From the NCBI GenBank assembly GCA_903877095.1, contig CAIRCP010000125.1, positions 1 through 42,245 on the forward strand: a DNA stretch of 42,245 bases, given 5' to 3'. A program made the translations under genes and the position numbers. Positions 9,767 through 18,072 of the stretch are shown here, piece after piece (position 1 is the stretch's first letter; the number at the start of each line of letters is the position of its first letter). Origin of the DNA: an uncultured Actinomycetes bacterium. Lineage in GTDB: Bacteria; Actinomycetota; Actinomycetes; Mycobacteriales; Mycobacteriaceae. The notes below the pieces were generated by a model. That model searched no databases. It worked only from the letters and a program-made list of their open reading frames with translations, and was not told the origin of the DNA.

Positions 9767-10937
9767 GCTGCCGCCGCTGGTCGAGCCCGCAGATGAGCTT
9801 AGCCGCGATGAGGTGGCCCGCTACAGCCGCCACCTGATAATCCCTGAACTGGGCGTCGAGGGACAGAAGCGACTAAAGAATGCCCGGGTACTGGTGATCG
9901 GCGCGGGCGGGCTGGGATCACCGGCGCTGCTGTACCTCGCGGCGGCCGGCGTCGGCACGATCGGCATCCTCGACTTCGACGTCGTCGACGAGTCCAACCT
10001 GCAGCGCCAGATCATCCACGGGGTCGCCGACGTGGGACGGTCCAAGGCCCAGTCGGCCCGGGAGTCGATCGCGGCGATCAACCCCCTGATCGACGTGCGG
10101 TTGCACGAGTTCAGGCTCGACGCGGACAACGCCGTCGGGCTCTTCGGGCACTACGACCTGATCGTCGACGGGACCGACAACTTCGCCACCCGCTACCTGG
10201 TCAACGACGCCGCGGTGCTGGCCGGAAAGCCGTACGTGTGGGGTTCGATCTACCGGTTCGCCGGGCAGGTGTCGGTGTTCTGGGACGACGCCCCCAACGG
10301 CCGCGGGGTCAACTACCGCGACCTCTACCCGGAGCCGCCCCCGCCAGGACTGGCGCCGTCCTGTGCGGAGGGCGGCGTTCTGGGCATCGTCTGCGCCTGT
10401 ATCGCCTCGGTCATGGGCGCCGAGGCGATCAAACTGATCACCGGGATCGGGGAACCGATGCTGGGGCGACTGATGATCTTCGACGCGATGGCGATGACGT
10501 TCCGGACGGTCCGCATCCGCAAGGATCCCGCCGCCCCGAGGATCACCGAGTTGGTGGACTACGACAGTTTCTGTGGCACGCCCGCTGGCGATGCCGCCGC
10601 CACCGCGGTGACCGACTCGGCCCTGACGCCCCGGGAGTTACGCGCGCTGATGGACTCCGGTGCGGATCTGGCGCTGATCGACGTCCGCGAGCGGGCCGAG
10701 TGGGACATCGTGCGCATCGAGGGTGCCCGGCTGGTCCCGAAGTCCTCCATCACCGCCGGCGAGGGCCTGACCGAGTTGCCGCGCGACAGCATGCTGGTGC
10801 TGTACTGCAAGTCAGGTTTGCGTTCGGCAGAAGCCCTGGCGGTCGTCAAGAGAGCCGGATTCACCGATGCGGTCCACTTGCAGGGCGGGATCGCGGCTTG
10901 GGCGCAACAGATTCAACCGGACATGGTGATGTACTGA
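9759..10937 (+). CDS. MoeZ/MoeB-like E1 adenylyltransferase with rhodanese domain
   Basis: Protein of 392 residues made of a ThiF/MoeB E1-like domain (about 15-265) and a C-terminal rhodanese domain (about 285-390). It has RYSRHLIIPELG, the nucleotide loop VIGAGGLGSP at 47-55, DFDVVDESNLQRQ and YDLIVDGTDNF, all E1 features. The linker carries YDSFCG as in MoeZ proteins. The rhodanese loop is LYCKSGLRS with persulfide cysteine C350. The CxxC zinc pairs of E. coli MoeB are not seen. Such proteins adenylate and sulfurate the C-terminal Gly-Gly of MoaD/ThiS/CysO-type carriers for molybdopterin, thiamine or cysteine synthesis. The start is the first possible one (stop just upstream) and probably depends on coupling from the mini-ORF. 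This is not the usual M. tuberculosis moeZ locus. Confidence 0.9.
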   Translation: MAELPPLVEPADELSRDEVARYSRHLIIPELGVEGQKRLKNARVLVIGAGGLGSPALLYLAAAGVGTIGILDFDVVDESNLQRQIIHGVADVGRSKAQSARESIAAINPLIDVRLHEFRLDADNAVGLFGHYDLIVDGTDNFATRYLVNDAAVLAGKPYVWGSIYRFAGQVSVFWDDAPNGRGVNYRDLYPEPPPPGLAPSCAEGGVLGIVCACIASVMGAEAIKLITGIGEPMLGRLMIFDAMAMTFRTVRIRKDPAAPRITELVDYDSFCGTPAGDAAATAVTDSALTPRELRALMDSGADLALIDVRERAEWDIVRIEGARLVPKSSITAGEGLTELPRDSMLVLYCKSGLRSAEALAVVKRAGFTDAVHLQGGIAAWAQQIQPDMVMY

Positions 10938-10938
10938 C

Positions 10939-11067
10939 CGAAAAATAGAGCAGACCGCCGCCCGCGCCGAAGTCGCCTCAGCCGCCGTCTACCACCTGGT
11001 GGGCACTCGCGAGCGATTACTCGTCGCGCTGATCGGACGGGTCCCGGAGGCGGTGACCGAGTGTTAG
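10939..11067 (+). pseudogene. Relic of a TetR-family regulator (DNA-binding helix only)
   Basis: Directly after the E1-like gene one frame reads RKIEQTAARAEV, then ASAAVYHLVGTRERLLVALI, and ends after PEAVTEC at TAG 11065-11067. The first part fits the recognition-helix end of a TetR HTH domain (ARAEVxxAxVYHxVGTRERLL). There is no start, no full HTH and no ligand-binding domain, so the gene is truncated on both sides. Its tail overlaps the glpX stop by 4 bases. Confidence 0.5.
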
Positions 11068-12095
11068 GGGAGGGGATGGGCGGCGGAGCTGTCCCCGGTG
11101 AAGTCCACTGCCGAGTACTCGTTGAGCTTGGAGAGCCGGTGGTAGGCGTCGATCATCCGGACGGTGCCGGACTTCGACCGCATCACGATGGACTGCGTGG
11201 TGCAGCCGCCGCCGAAGAAGCGGACGCCCTTGAGTAGATCGCCGTCGGTAACGCCGGTGGCGCAGAAGAACACGTTCTCCCCGCCGACCAGGTCGTGGGT
11301 GGTCAGCACCCGGGACAGGTCGTGGCCCCGGTCGATCGCCTTCTGGCGTTCCTCGTCGTCGCGGGGTGCCAGCATGGCCTGGATCTCACCGCCCATGCAG
11401 CGGATCGCCGCCGCGGTGATGATGCCTTCCGGGGTGCCGCCCACACCGACCAGTAGGTCGGTGCCCGACTCCGGCCGGCACGCGGAGATGGCGCCGGCGA
11501 CATCGCCGTCGGAGATCAGCCGGATGCGGGCCCCGGCACCGCGAACCTCGGCCATCAGCTTCTCGTGCCGCGGGCGGTCGAGGATGCAGACGGTGATGTC
11601 GGAGACGGATGCCTTGCGCACCTTGGCGATTCGCTGGATGTTGGCCGCGATCGGCGAGGTGATGTCGATGAAGTCGGCGACGTCGGGGCCGGCGGCGATC
11701 TTGTTCATGTAGAACACCGCCGACGGGTCGAACATGGCGCCCCGCTCGGCGACCGCGAGCACCGAGATGGCGTTCGGCATGCCCTTGGCCATCAGGGTCG
11801 TTCCGTCGATGGGGTCGACGGCGAAGTCGCAGTCCGGGCCGTCGCCGTTGCCCACCTCTTCGCCGTTGTAGAGCATCGGGGCGTTGTCCTTCTCGCCCTC
11901 CCCGATCACGACCACGCCGCGCATCGACACCGAGTTGACCAGTTGGCGCATCGCGTCGACGGCCGCGCCGTCGCCGCCCTCCTTCTCGCCGCGGCCGACC
12001 CAGCGGCCGGCCGCCATGGCTCCGGCCTCGGTGACCCGGACCAATTCCAGGGCCAGGTTGCGGTCGGGGGCTTCGCGACGACGGGAGTCAGGCAT
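11064..12095 (-). CDS. glpX: Fructose-1,6-bisphosphatase, class II
   Basis: Lithium-sensitive GlpX-type phosphatase that makes fructose 6-phosphate, the gluconeogenic step needed by mycobacteria growing on lipids. From ATG 12095 ([17 protein letters not shown]) it has 343 residues. Metal-binding and catalytic motifs are clear: [42 protein letters not shown] and [14 protein letters not shown]. The longer frame to 12260 overlaps the divergent gene and is not GlpX-like. Homologue of Rv1099c, beside the Rv1100 homologue as in M. tuberculosis; 55 bp separates the two divergent starts, so promoters share that gap. Confidence 0.96.
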   Translation of the reverse strand: MPDSRRREAPDRNLALELVRVTEAGAMAAGRWVGRGEKEGGDGAAVDAMRQLVNSVSMRGVVVIGEGEKDNAPMLYNGEEVGNGDGPDCDFAVDPIDGTTLMAKGMPNAISVLAVAERGAMFDPSAVFYMNKIAAGPDVADFIDITSPIAANIQRIAKVRKASVSDITVCILDRPRHEKLMAEVRGAGARIRLISDGDVAGAISACRPESGTDLLVGVGGTPEGIITAAAIRCMGGEIQAMLAPRDDEERQKAIDRGHDLSRVLTTHDLVGGENVFFCATGVTDGDLLKGVRFFGGGCTTQSIVMRSKSGTVRMIDAYHRLSKLNEYSAVDFTGDSSAAHPLP

Positions 12096-12150
12096 GACGG
12101 TGATTGTCCCAGAACAGGCCTGAGGGTCCAGACCTGGGATACTGGCAGTT

Positions 12151-12783
12151 GTGACGGAACCCCTTGCCGGCCCTCCCGGACCCAAACCGGCCAAGCCGCG
12201 CGTCCTGCAGGACGGCCGGGACATGTTCTGGTCGCTGGTGCCGCTGGCCGTCGTGTGCATCCTGCTGGCAGGCCTGGTGGGGATGTGCTCGTTCGGCGGG
12301 CGTGGTCCGTCTGAGGGCCCTGCTCCGAGCTACGACGCGGCTGTCGCGCTGAAGGCCGACGCAGCCGCGGTCGGCTACCCGGTCCGGCTGCCGAAGCTTC
12401 CCGAGGGATGGCAGGCCAACTCCGGAACCCGAAGCGGCATCGAGAGCGGCCGTACCGTTCCCGGCGGTGACAAGCAGCGTGCCGTCGCCAGCCGGGTCGG
12501 CTACATCGCCCCGTCGAAGATGTACGTCAGCCTCACCCAGAGCAACGCCGACGAAGCCGCCCTGGTGGCGTCCATCCAGAAGGACGTCTATCCGACCGGG
12601 ACCGAGAAGGTCGACGGCGTCACCTGGGTGGTCTACCAGGGCGCGGAGGGCAGCGAGCCGGTGTGGACCACCCGTCTGGACAGCGCGAAGGGTCCGACGC
12701 AGGTGGCGATCAGCGGATCCGGCAGTCCCGACGATTTCCGCGCCCTGGCCATCGCCACCCAAACTCAGCTCCCCCTGGGTTAA
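12151..12783 (+). CDS. DUF4245 membrane-anchored protein (Rv1100-like)
   Basis: Protein of 210 residues with one transmembrane segment at about 25-48 ([19 protein letters not shown]) after a Pro/Lys-rich cytoplasmic tail, and an extracytoplasmic domain of the mycobacterial DUF4245 family containing [13 protein letters not shown] and [16 protein letters not shown]. Start is GTG 12151; the frame is closed upstream near the glpX start. Divergent from glpX and 8 bp before the next gene, so it probably leads a two-gene unit. Function unknown. Confidence 0.85.
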   Translation: MTEPLAGPPGPKPAKPRVLQDGRDMFWSLVPLAVVCILLAGLVGMCSFGGRGPSEGPAPSYDAAVALKADAAAVGYPVRLPKLPEGWQANSGTRSGIESGRTVPGGDKQRAVASRVGYIAPSKMYVSLTQSNADEAALVASIQKDVYPTGTEKVDGVTWVVYQGAEGSEPVWTTRLDSAKGPTQVAISGSGSPDDFRALAIATQTQLPLG

Positions 12784-12791
12784 ATGGGGCT

Positions 12792-13607
12792 ATGGCGAGC
12801 GACGTTTCCAAGAAGGCCCCCGAGGCGGATCTGACCGGCTGGAACTGCGAGCCTTTCACGGCTGCGGGCTTCACCCACGACGTCTATTACAAGGGCACCG
12901 GCCCCGGGGTGGTGCTGATCCCGGAGATGCCCGGCGTCCACCCGGGCGTGCTCGCCCTGGGGAATTACTTGGTGGACAACGGTTTCACTGTCGCGATCCC
13001 GTCGCTATTCGGCGTACCCGGCGCCTCGGCCCGGGGTCGGATGCTGGTACCCACGATGCTGCGCGGCTGTGTGGCGCAGGAGTTCGCCGCCTTCGCGCTG
13101 AACAAGGAACGCCCGGTGACCCATTACCTGCGGGCGCTCGCGCGTGACCTGAAGGCCCGGGCCGGCGGCAAGGGCGTCGGGGTGATCGGACAGTGTTTCA
13201 CCGGCGGTTTCGCGTTGGCCGTCGCCGTTGACGACAGCGTGCTGGCGTCGGTGCTCAGCCAGCCCTCGGTGCCCATCGCGCTCACCGCCGCGCACAAGCG
13301 CGATCCCGGGTTCTCCGAGAAGGAGATGAAGGTAATCGAAAAACGCGCAGACGACGGCAATCTGTGCGCCCTGGCCCTGCGGTTCAGCGGTGATCCGATG
13401 GCCCCGGCCGAACGGTTCACGACGCTCAAGGAGCGCCTCGGCGACAACTTCGAGGTCATCGAACTGGACTCCTCGCCCGGCAACGCCGGCGGGTTCGGCC
13501 GGATCGCGCACTCGGTGCTGACGCTGGAAGTCCGTGAGCGCGAGGGCCAGCAGGCTTATGAGGCTCGCAAGCGGGTACTGGAGTTCCTCAAAGAGCGTTT
13601 GGCGTAG
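12792..13607 (+). CDS. Dienelactone hydrolase family protein
   Basis: Alpha/beta hydrolase of 271 residues. The nucleophile motif is GQCFTGG with C135, as in carboxymethylenebutenolidase (Cys-Asp-His triad). The acid is probably in the ALRFSGD segment and the His in GRIAHSVL. Family members hydrolyse dienelactones from aromatic degradation, but many actinobacterial paralogues have no known substrate, and no aromatic pathway genes are near. ATG 12792 lies 8 bp after the DUF4245 stop. The 3' end overlaps the oppositely oriented perM gene by 20 bp. Confidence 0.9.
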   Translation: MASDVSKKAPEADLTGWNCEPFTAAGFTHDVYYKGTGPGVVLIPEMPGVHPGVLALGNYLVDNGFTVAIPSLFGVPGASARGRMLVPTMLRGCVAQEFAAFALNKERPVTHYLRALARDLKARAGGKGVGVIGQCFTGGFALAVAVDDSVLASVLSQPSVPIALTAAHKRDPGFSEKEMKVIEKRADDGNLCALALRFSGDPMAPAERFTTLKERLGDNFEVIELDSSPGNAGGFGRIAHSVLTLEVREREGQQAYEARKRVLEFLKERLA

Positions 13608-14787
13608 TCGCGTCGCCGGGCAGTACCGGCATGACCTCCTCGGGCAGGGGGGCGGGCTTCTTGCGCCGACGGGGAAAGCGCCGCTTGTGTTTGCCGTCGT
13701 CGTCTTCGTCCTCGTCGTCGTCGTGCATGGCCACACCTTTGTAGACGGCCAGGTACACCGAGATGGTGGTGACGATCAGGATCATGATGACCGGCCCGAG
13801 GATGATGCCGAAGAACCCGAACATGGCGATGCCGGAGAACACGCTCAGCAGCATCAGCGCCGGGTCGAGTCGGGCCTGCTTGGGCACCAGGATCGGCCGC
13901 AGGAAGTTGTCGACGTTGGTGATGCCGAAGATGTGGAACAGCACCACGAACAGGCCGCCGGCGACGTTGCCGAAGAACATCATCCCGATGCCGAAGGGGA
14001 TGGTGACGATGCCGCTGCCGAGCGGTATCACCGACAGCGCGGTGAGGAAGATCGCGAAGATGAAGAACGCGTCATGGAAGCCGGCGATCCAGATCGAGCA
14101 CGCGCCTAGGATGCCCTGGATCACCGCAATGATGAACTGGCCCTTGACCGTTCCCTTCACCATGGCGCCCATCTTGGCCAGGTAAAGGTCGGTGACCTCT
14201 TCGCCGAGCGGATTGAGCTTGCGGATCAGGTTGATCAGCTTGGTCTTGTTGTTGATCAGTGAGATCAGGACGTAGAGGAAGATAATCGTCGAGGTGATCA
14301 GGCCGATAGCGCCGCCGGCTGCGCCGGACAGGGTCCGCAGCAGCCACTCGCCGACCGTCTGAGCCACCTTGCCGACGTGCTCGCGCAACGACTCCAGCGT
14401 GATCGTGGGGGCCTGGAACGGAAGTTTGTGCAGCCCATTGTTGGCTGCGGTGATCACTTTCTCGCCCAGGGCGTTCAGGTCGGCCGTCTTGGCCCAATCG
14501 GCGACTCCGATCAGCATGTTCGAAATCTGAACCGTCGCCAGGGATATCACGCCGGTAATCGGGATCACCACGGTGAGCAGTGCCGCCAGGACGGTGAGCG
14601 TGGTCGCCAGTCCGCTGCTCATCTTGGTCTTCAACTTGTCGTTCACCGGGGTGAACAGGTAGGCGACGATCGCCGCGATCACGATGAGCATGAAGTAGCG
14701 GCGCAGGAAGTACGCGCCGAACAGCAACGCGATCGCGGTAACGATCCCGAGCGCCCGCTTCTGGGTGGGCGTGAAGTCGGTTTTCAC
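13588..14787 (-). CDS. perM: PerM-like AI-2E family membrane protein
   Basis: Protein of 399 residues with about eight hydrophobic segments and the AI-2E/UPF0118 architecture: LITSTIIFLYVLISL, VPK near the NVDNFLRPILVP segment, and GIILGPVIMIL. The C-terminal 50 residues are cytoplasmic and highly charged: an acidic run (DDDEDEDDD) followed by KRRFPRRRKK and a Pro-rich end. Homologue of Rv1101c, called PerM in M. tuberculosis, which is needed for persistence and reported to act in cell division with FtsB. GTG start 14787. It overlaps the convergent dienelactone hydrolase gene at the 3' end. Confidence 0.9.
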   Translation of the reverse strand: MKTDFTPTQKRALGIVTAIALLFGAYFLRRYFMLIVIAAIVAYLFTPVNDKLKTKMSSGLATTLTVLAALLTVVIPITGVISLATVQISNMLIGVADWAKTADLNALGEKVITAANNGLHKLPFQAPTITLESLREHVGKVAQTVGEWLLRTLSGAAGGAIGLITSTIIFLYVLISLINNKTKLINLIRKLNPLGEEVTDLYLAKMGAMVKGTVKGQFIIAVIQGILGACSIWIAGFHDAFFIFAIFLTALSVIPLGSGIVTIPFGIGMMFFGNVAGGLFVVLFHIFGITNVDNFLRPILVPKQARLDPALMLLSVFSGIAMFGFFGIILGPVIMILIVTTISVYLAVYKGVAMHDDDEDEDDDGKHKRRFPRRRKKPAPLPEEVMPVLPGDATTPNAL

Positions 14788-14791
14788 CGGT

Positions 14792-14917
14792 CTACTGTCC
14801 CATCAGCTTGGTCAGATGCTCGTGAATATTGGGATAGCGCGTCATGTGCGCGCCGCCGTTGAGGTCCAGAATCTCGCCGGTCAGCCACGACGACTGCGGG
14901 GAGCACAGAAACACCAC
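14792..14917 (-). pseudogene. Relic of a short-chain dehydrogenase (C-terminal end)
   Basis: Just upstream of perM, the minus strand reads VVFLCSPQSSWLTGEIL, then DLNGGAHMTRYPN, and ends HLTKLMGQ at TAG 14792-14794. This is the C-terminal strand and helix of SDR enzymes (FLCSPxxxWxTGxxLxxNGG). It is 41 codons, with no start and no Rossmann core. Immediately upstream, in a neighbouring frame, GAEGCRVTIADRNTD resembles the beta2 region near the SDR N-terminus. This suggests an internal deletion that removed most of the gene. Pseudogene status is clear; the exact parent is not. Confidence 0.65.
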
Positions 14918-14990
14918 AGATCGGTGTTGCGGTCGGCGATCGTGACCCGGCATCCTTCGGCGCCGTCAACCCAACGCCACTTCTGGCACT

Positions 14991-15362
14991 ATGGCAGAGA
15001 TGGATCCGCGTTCAATGCCGGGCCTCAATGATCCCTTCGACGAGGCGATTTACGACGCGTTGAACTCCCTGCCGGCCAACCTTCGTGCGGCGATCAGCAA
15101 CGTCGAGATCGTCGTCGAGGACGAGCCCCCCGACGGGCAGCGGCTGCTCGGCCTATACCAGGGAGTGCCGCTGTCGCGCAGAACCAGCGCCTACAGCGGA
15201 GTCCTTCCCGACAAGATAAGCATTTTCGGCGGGCCGATCACGCGGCTCGCAGGCGGCGACGCGGTTCGACTACGTCGCGAGATCAGGCGCGTCGTGCTCC
15301 ATGAGATCGCTCATCACTTCGGGATCAGCGACGAGCGGTTGATCGAGCTCGATCGCTACTGA
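14991..15362 (+). CDS. Small metallopeptidase-family (zincin-like) protein
   Basis: Protein of 123 residues with HEIAHHFGISDERL near the end. The zinc motif HExxHxxGxxD is complete (H104, E105, H108, D114), and the 80-residue N-terminal part (PANLRAAISNVEIVVEDEP, PDKISIFGGPI) matches the short bacterial MMP-like family annotated as metallopeptidase family protein. No signal peptide, so cytoplasmic. ATG 14991 has no Shine-Dalgarno and may be leaderless. Substrate unknown. It sits in the scarred region between perM and xseB. Confidence 0.85.
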   Translation: MAEMDPRSMPGLNDPFDEAIYDALNSLPANLRAAISNVEIVVEDEPPDGQRLLGLYQGVPLSRRTSAYSGVLPDKISIFGGPITRLAGGDAVRLRREIRRVVLHEIAHHFGISDERLIELDRY

Positions 15363-15384
15363 CTTGGCCTCCGGACACGGGCAT

Positions 15385-15540
15385 TCATCTCCCGGTGCGT
15401 TCGCGATGCTTGCACCCCGGCCAACAGCAGGGCCGCCGTTTGCCTTCCTCCAACTCCTCCTGGGTGCGGCGAATTCGGCGCTGCCGGGTCGTCGCCTGTT
15501 TGGCGTCCTCGACCCACCACTCCTCCGGGGACCGGATTGA
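15385..15540 (-). pseudogene. Relic of a YdeI/OmdA-family protein (C-terminus)
   Basis: In the same frame as the DJ-1-like gene, directly after its stop codon, the minus strand continues for 51 codons as SPEEWWVEDAKQATTRQRRI, RRTQEELEEGKRR, then a Cys-rich end with PCCWPGCKH. The W-x-E/D-AKxxxTRxxRIxxxxxxLxEGK pattern is the C-terminal helix pair of the YdeI/OmpD-associated (OmdA) family. No start codon is available. Probably the end of a gene whose front was lost in the deletion that shortened the neighbour. Confidence 0.5.
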
Positions 15541-15936
15541 TCACCGGTTAGTGGCTTCCCGACGCTGTTTGCGCCTGCCCCTCGCACGTCTGCCCTTCAG
15601 TACACCGGCGGCTGCCAGTATCAGCGATCCCGAGCACACCGACGTCGTCCAGCTTGCCGTCTCATGCGCCCGGCGCACCCAGTTGAGCAACTTCGGGTCC
15701 TGCGCATGCTCGAACGTCGACATGCCGCCGGGCACCACAATGACGTCGGGCGAGGGTGTTTCGTCAAACGAGTGGGTGGCTCCGATGACCAGGACGCCGG
15801 AGTCGGCGGCGATCGGGCCGGGTTCGTGCCAGACGAACCGGACCTCGGTGTCCGGTACGTTGCGCAGCACCTCGTAGGGGCCGATGAAGTCCAGAGCGGT
15901 GTACCCCGGGTAGAGCACGATGGCGATCTGGGTCAT
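15541..15936 (-). CDS. DJ-1/PfpI (GATase1-like) protein, C-terminally truncated
   Basis: The first 118 residues match DJ-1/PfpI proteins of the isonitrile-hydratase/AraC-cofactor type: IAIVLYPGYTALDFIGPYEVL, DVIVVPGG, and the nucleophile elbow SVCSGSLILAAAGVL with C101. Full-length relatives have about 190-230 residues and a conserved ATTHW segment right after the elbow. Here the similarity stops at GVLKGRRA, followed by RGRRKQRREATNR and a stop. The end looks borrowed from the adjacent YdeI-like relic, so this is probably a deletion fusion that may be inactive. ATG 15936 has a good Shine-Dalgarno (GGAGAAG) and lies 15 bp after xseB, as the last gene of the xse operon. Confidence 0.7.
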   Translation of the reverse strand: MTQIAIVLYPGYTALDFIGPYEVLRNVPDTEVRFVWHEPGPIAADSGVLVIGATHSFDETPSPDVIVVPGGMSTFEHAQDPKLLNWVRRAHETASWTTSVCSGSLILAAAGVLKGRRARGRRKQRREATNR

Positions 15937-15951
15937 GACTTCTTCTCCGGC

Positions 15952-16179
15952 TCAGTCGGTGTCCAGGTCGTCCTCGCCAGCCGCGGCCAGCGCGGCCTCG
16001 ATGCGGGCCCGGGCGCCGTCGAGATGCTCCTGGCAGCGCCGCGCCAGGGCCTCCCCGCGCTCCCATAGGGTCAGTGCCGCATCGAGATCCATGCCGCCCT
16101 GCTCCAATTGGCGCACCACGTCGACGAGTTCGTCGCGGCACTGCTCGTAACCCAGTTCGCTGACCGGTGTCTGGCTCAT
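15952..16179 (-). CDS. xseB: Exodeoxyribonuclease VII small subunit
   Basis: Protein of 75 residues with the XseB helical-hairpin signature: [21 protein letters not shown], then [20 protein letters not shown]. It wraps the coiled-coil region of XseA in exonuclease VII, which degrades single-stranded DNA to oligonucleotides. The ATG at 16179 overlaps the xseA stop by four bases (ATGA), so translation is coupled. Homologue of Rv1107c. Confidence 0.95.
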   Translation of the reverse strand: MSQTPVSELGYEQCRDELVDVVRQLEQGGMDLDAALTLWERGEALARRCQEHLDGARARIEAALAAAGEDDLDTD

Positions 16180-17438
16180 GCGGCTCCGTCCTCCCGCCCC
16201 GTGCTGACGGCGCTGATCGCACCGTCGGCAACTCTGATCCGCAGCGCCGTGCCGGACGGCGCGTCCGCCGTCGAGCGGAGAATCGACGCCGACCCCGGTC
16301 CCGTTGCTTTTTCTTTTTTCAAGACGGTCTGCACCACCGCGTAGCCGCGGGCGAGCGTGGCGGCCGGGCCGAGGGTGGCAAGGCGAGCGCCCAGGTGTCC
16401 GATTCGGTCGGCCTCGCTGTCCACCAGGCGGGTGATGTCGCGGCGTGCGGCGCTTCGAGCACGCTGCACCTCGGCGGCCCGGTCGGTGACCAGGCGCAGC
16501 GGGTCGGCCAACGCGGGTCGGCTCCGCATCTGGCTCAGGGCGTGTTGCTCGCGGCCCACCCACTGGCGCAACGCGCGGGCACTGCGGTGCCGCAGTTCGG
16601 ACACCAGCGCCAACTCGGCGGCGGTGTCGGGCACCACTTTTTTGGCCGCGTCGGTCGGGGTGGCCGCCCGTACGTCAGCGACGAAGTCACACAGCGGGTT
16701 GTCGGGTTCATGGCCGACGGCGCTGACCACCGGCGTGCGGCAGGCAGAGATGGCCCGGCACAAGGTCTCGTCGGAGAACGGCAGCAGATCCTCCACGCTG
16801 CCGCCGCCGCGAGCGAGCACGATCACGTCGACGTGCGGGTGGGCATCGAGTTCCCGTAGCGCCTCGACGATCTGGGCGACCGCGTTGGGCCCCTGCACGG
16901 CGGTGTTGCGAATCTCGAAGCGCACCCCCGGCCAGCGTCCTGCCGCGACCGTGGTCACGTCGTGCTCGGCCGCCCCGCCCCGGCCGGTGATCAGCCCGAC
17001 GAGATTAGGCAGGAACGGCAGCGGTCGCTTCAGGCGCGGGTCGAACAACCCCTCGGCGTCGAGAACCTTGCGCAGCATCTCGATCCGGGCCAGCAGCTCG
17101 CCGAGGCCGACGGCCCGAATCTCGCTGAGCCGCAACGAGAATGTCCCCCGCCCGGTGTAGAACTGCGGCTTGCCGCAGACCACCACTTGGGTGCCCTCGA
17201 CGAGCTTCACCGGCGCCCTGAGCACCAGATCGCGTGAACACGTCACGCTCATCGACATGTCCGCGGCCGGGTCGCGCAACACCATGAACACGGTGTTGGT
17301 GTTGGGGCGCTGGGAAATTTGGGTGATCTGTCCTTCGACCCACACGCTGCCGAGCCGGTCGATCCAGCCGGCGACCCGGATGGCGACGGCCCGGACCGGG
17401 AACGGATTGTCCGCCGAGCTTCCCGGGGCGCCGCTCAC
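16176..17438 (-). CDS. xseA: Exodeoxyribonuclease VII large subunit
   Basis: Protein of 420 residues. The N-terminal OB-fold (about 10-110) has [29 protein letters not shown] features. The catalytic domain follows with [35 protein letters not shown] and [23 protein letters not shown], and then a long helical coiled-coil region (about 270-370) and a C-terminal strand. It forms the catalytic subunit of ExoVII. GTG start 17438 overlaps the upstream Rv1109c-like gene by four bases. Homologue of Rv1108c; the operon order is conserved. Confidence 0.97.
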   Translation of the reverse strand: MSGAPGSSADNPFPVRAVAIRVAGWIDRLGSVWVEGQITQISQRPNTNTVFMVLRDPAADMSMSVTCSRDLVLRAPVKLVEGTQVVVCGKPQFYTGRGTFSLRLSEIRAVGLGELLARIEMLRKVLDAEGLFDPRLKRPLPFLPNLVGLITGRGGAAEHDVTTVAAGRWPGVRFEIRNTAVQGPNAVAQIVEALRELDAHPHVDVIVLARGGGSVEDLLPFSDETLCRAISACRTPVVSAVGHEPDNPLCDFVADVRAATPTDAAKKVVPDTAAELALVSELRHRSARALRQWVGREQHALSQMRSRPALADPLRLVTDRAAEVQRARSAARRDITRLVDSEADRIGHLGARLATLGPAATLARGYAVVQTVLKKEKATGPGSASILRSTADAPSGTALRIRVADGAISAVSTGREDGAA

Positions 17439-18019
17439 TTGGCGGTCGCGCGGGTGATCCTGTTAGCCAGCAGCGTCTGATACGGGGCGCGTTCCCGGCC
17501 GGCCTCCTCGTAGGCCAAGAGCGCCCGCAAGTCCGCCACGCTCAGCGACTGGATGCGGGCCCGCAGCTGGGCCAGCGTCAACGAGTCGTAATCCAGTTCA
17601 CCGGCGACCGGCGGGGGCTCGATGGCGGCTTTCGGCGGTGCTGCCGCTGCGCCGTTCTGGGCAGTCGCGGGTTTGACTGTGGCCTCGGCGGCAGGATCGG
17701 TCACCGAGTACAACGCGAAGCGGCCCGGGGTCTTGCGTTCGCCGTTGGGTGACGCCGCTTCGTCCGCGGGTTGCTCGTCCTCGTCGAAGGTGGCCCAGTC
17801 GGGCTTCTCATCCTTGGGCGGGAAGACCATCTCCAGGGCGGCGTCGCCCTTGATGGCGAACCCGGCGAGGTCCTGTTGCATCTTCATCACCAGCTGCGCC
17901 AGCGTGCTCGCGAGGGTCATCGGGTACATGACGATGGTTTGCGGCAGCTTGCGGGTCTCTTCGATGGCGGTGACGGCCACGCCGACCAGCAGGCGGACCC
18001 CGTACGGTGCTGTTGCCAT
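17435..18019 (-). CDS. Rv1109c-like lipid droplet-associated protein
   Basis: Protein of 194 residues from ATG 18019 ([20 protein letters not shown]). The N-terminal 60 residues are amphipathic/hydrophobic, the middle is Pro/Ala/Glu-rich, and the C-terminus holds [38 protein letters not shown], the conserved block of the family that is annotated as lipid droplet-associated in actinobacteria. The Rv1109c homologue precedes xseA in M. tuberculosis too. I rejected the longer start at 18082 because it would overlap the divergent ispH. Only 53 bp separates the two starts. Function inferred from family name only. Confidence 0.8.
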   Translation of the reverse strand: MATAPYGVRLLVGVAVTAIEETRKLPQTIVMYPMTLASTLAQLVMKMQQDLAGFAIKGDAALEMVFPPKDEKPDWATFDEDEQPADEAASPNGERKTPGRFALYSVTDPAAEATVKPATAQNGAAAAPPKAAIEPPPVAGELDYDSLTLAQLRARIQSLSVADLRALLAYEEAGRERAPYQTLLANRITRATAK

Positions 18020-18072
18020 GGGGACCAGCGTACGGCTGGCCCGCCCAGGCTGTTGAAACGTACCCTGATTCC

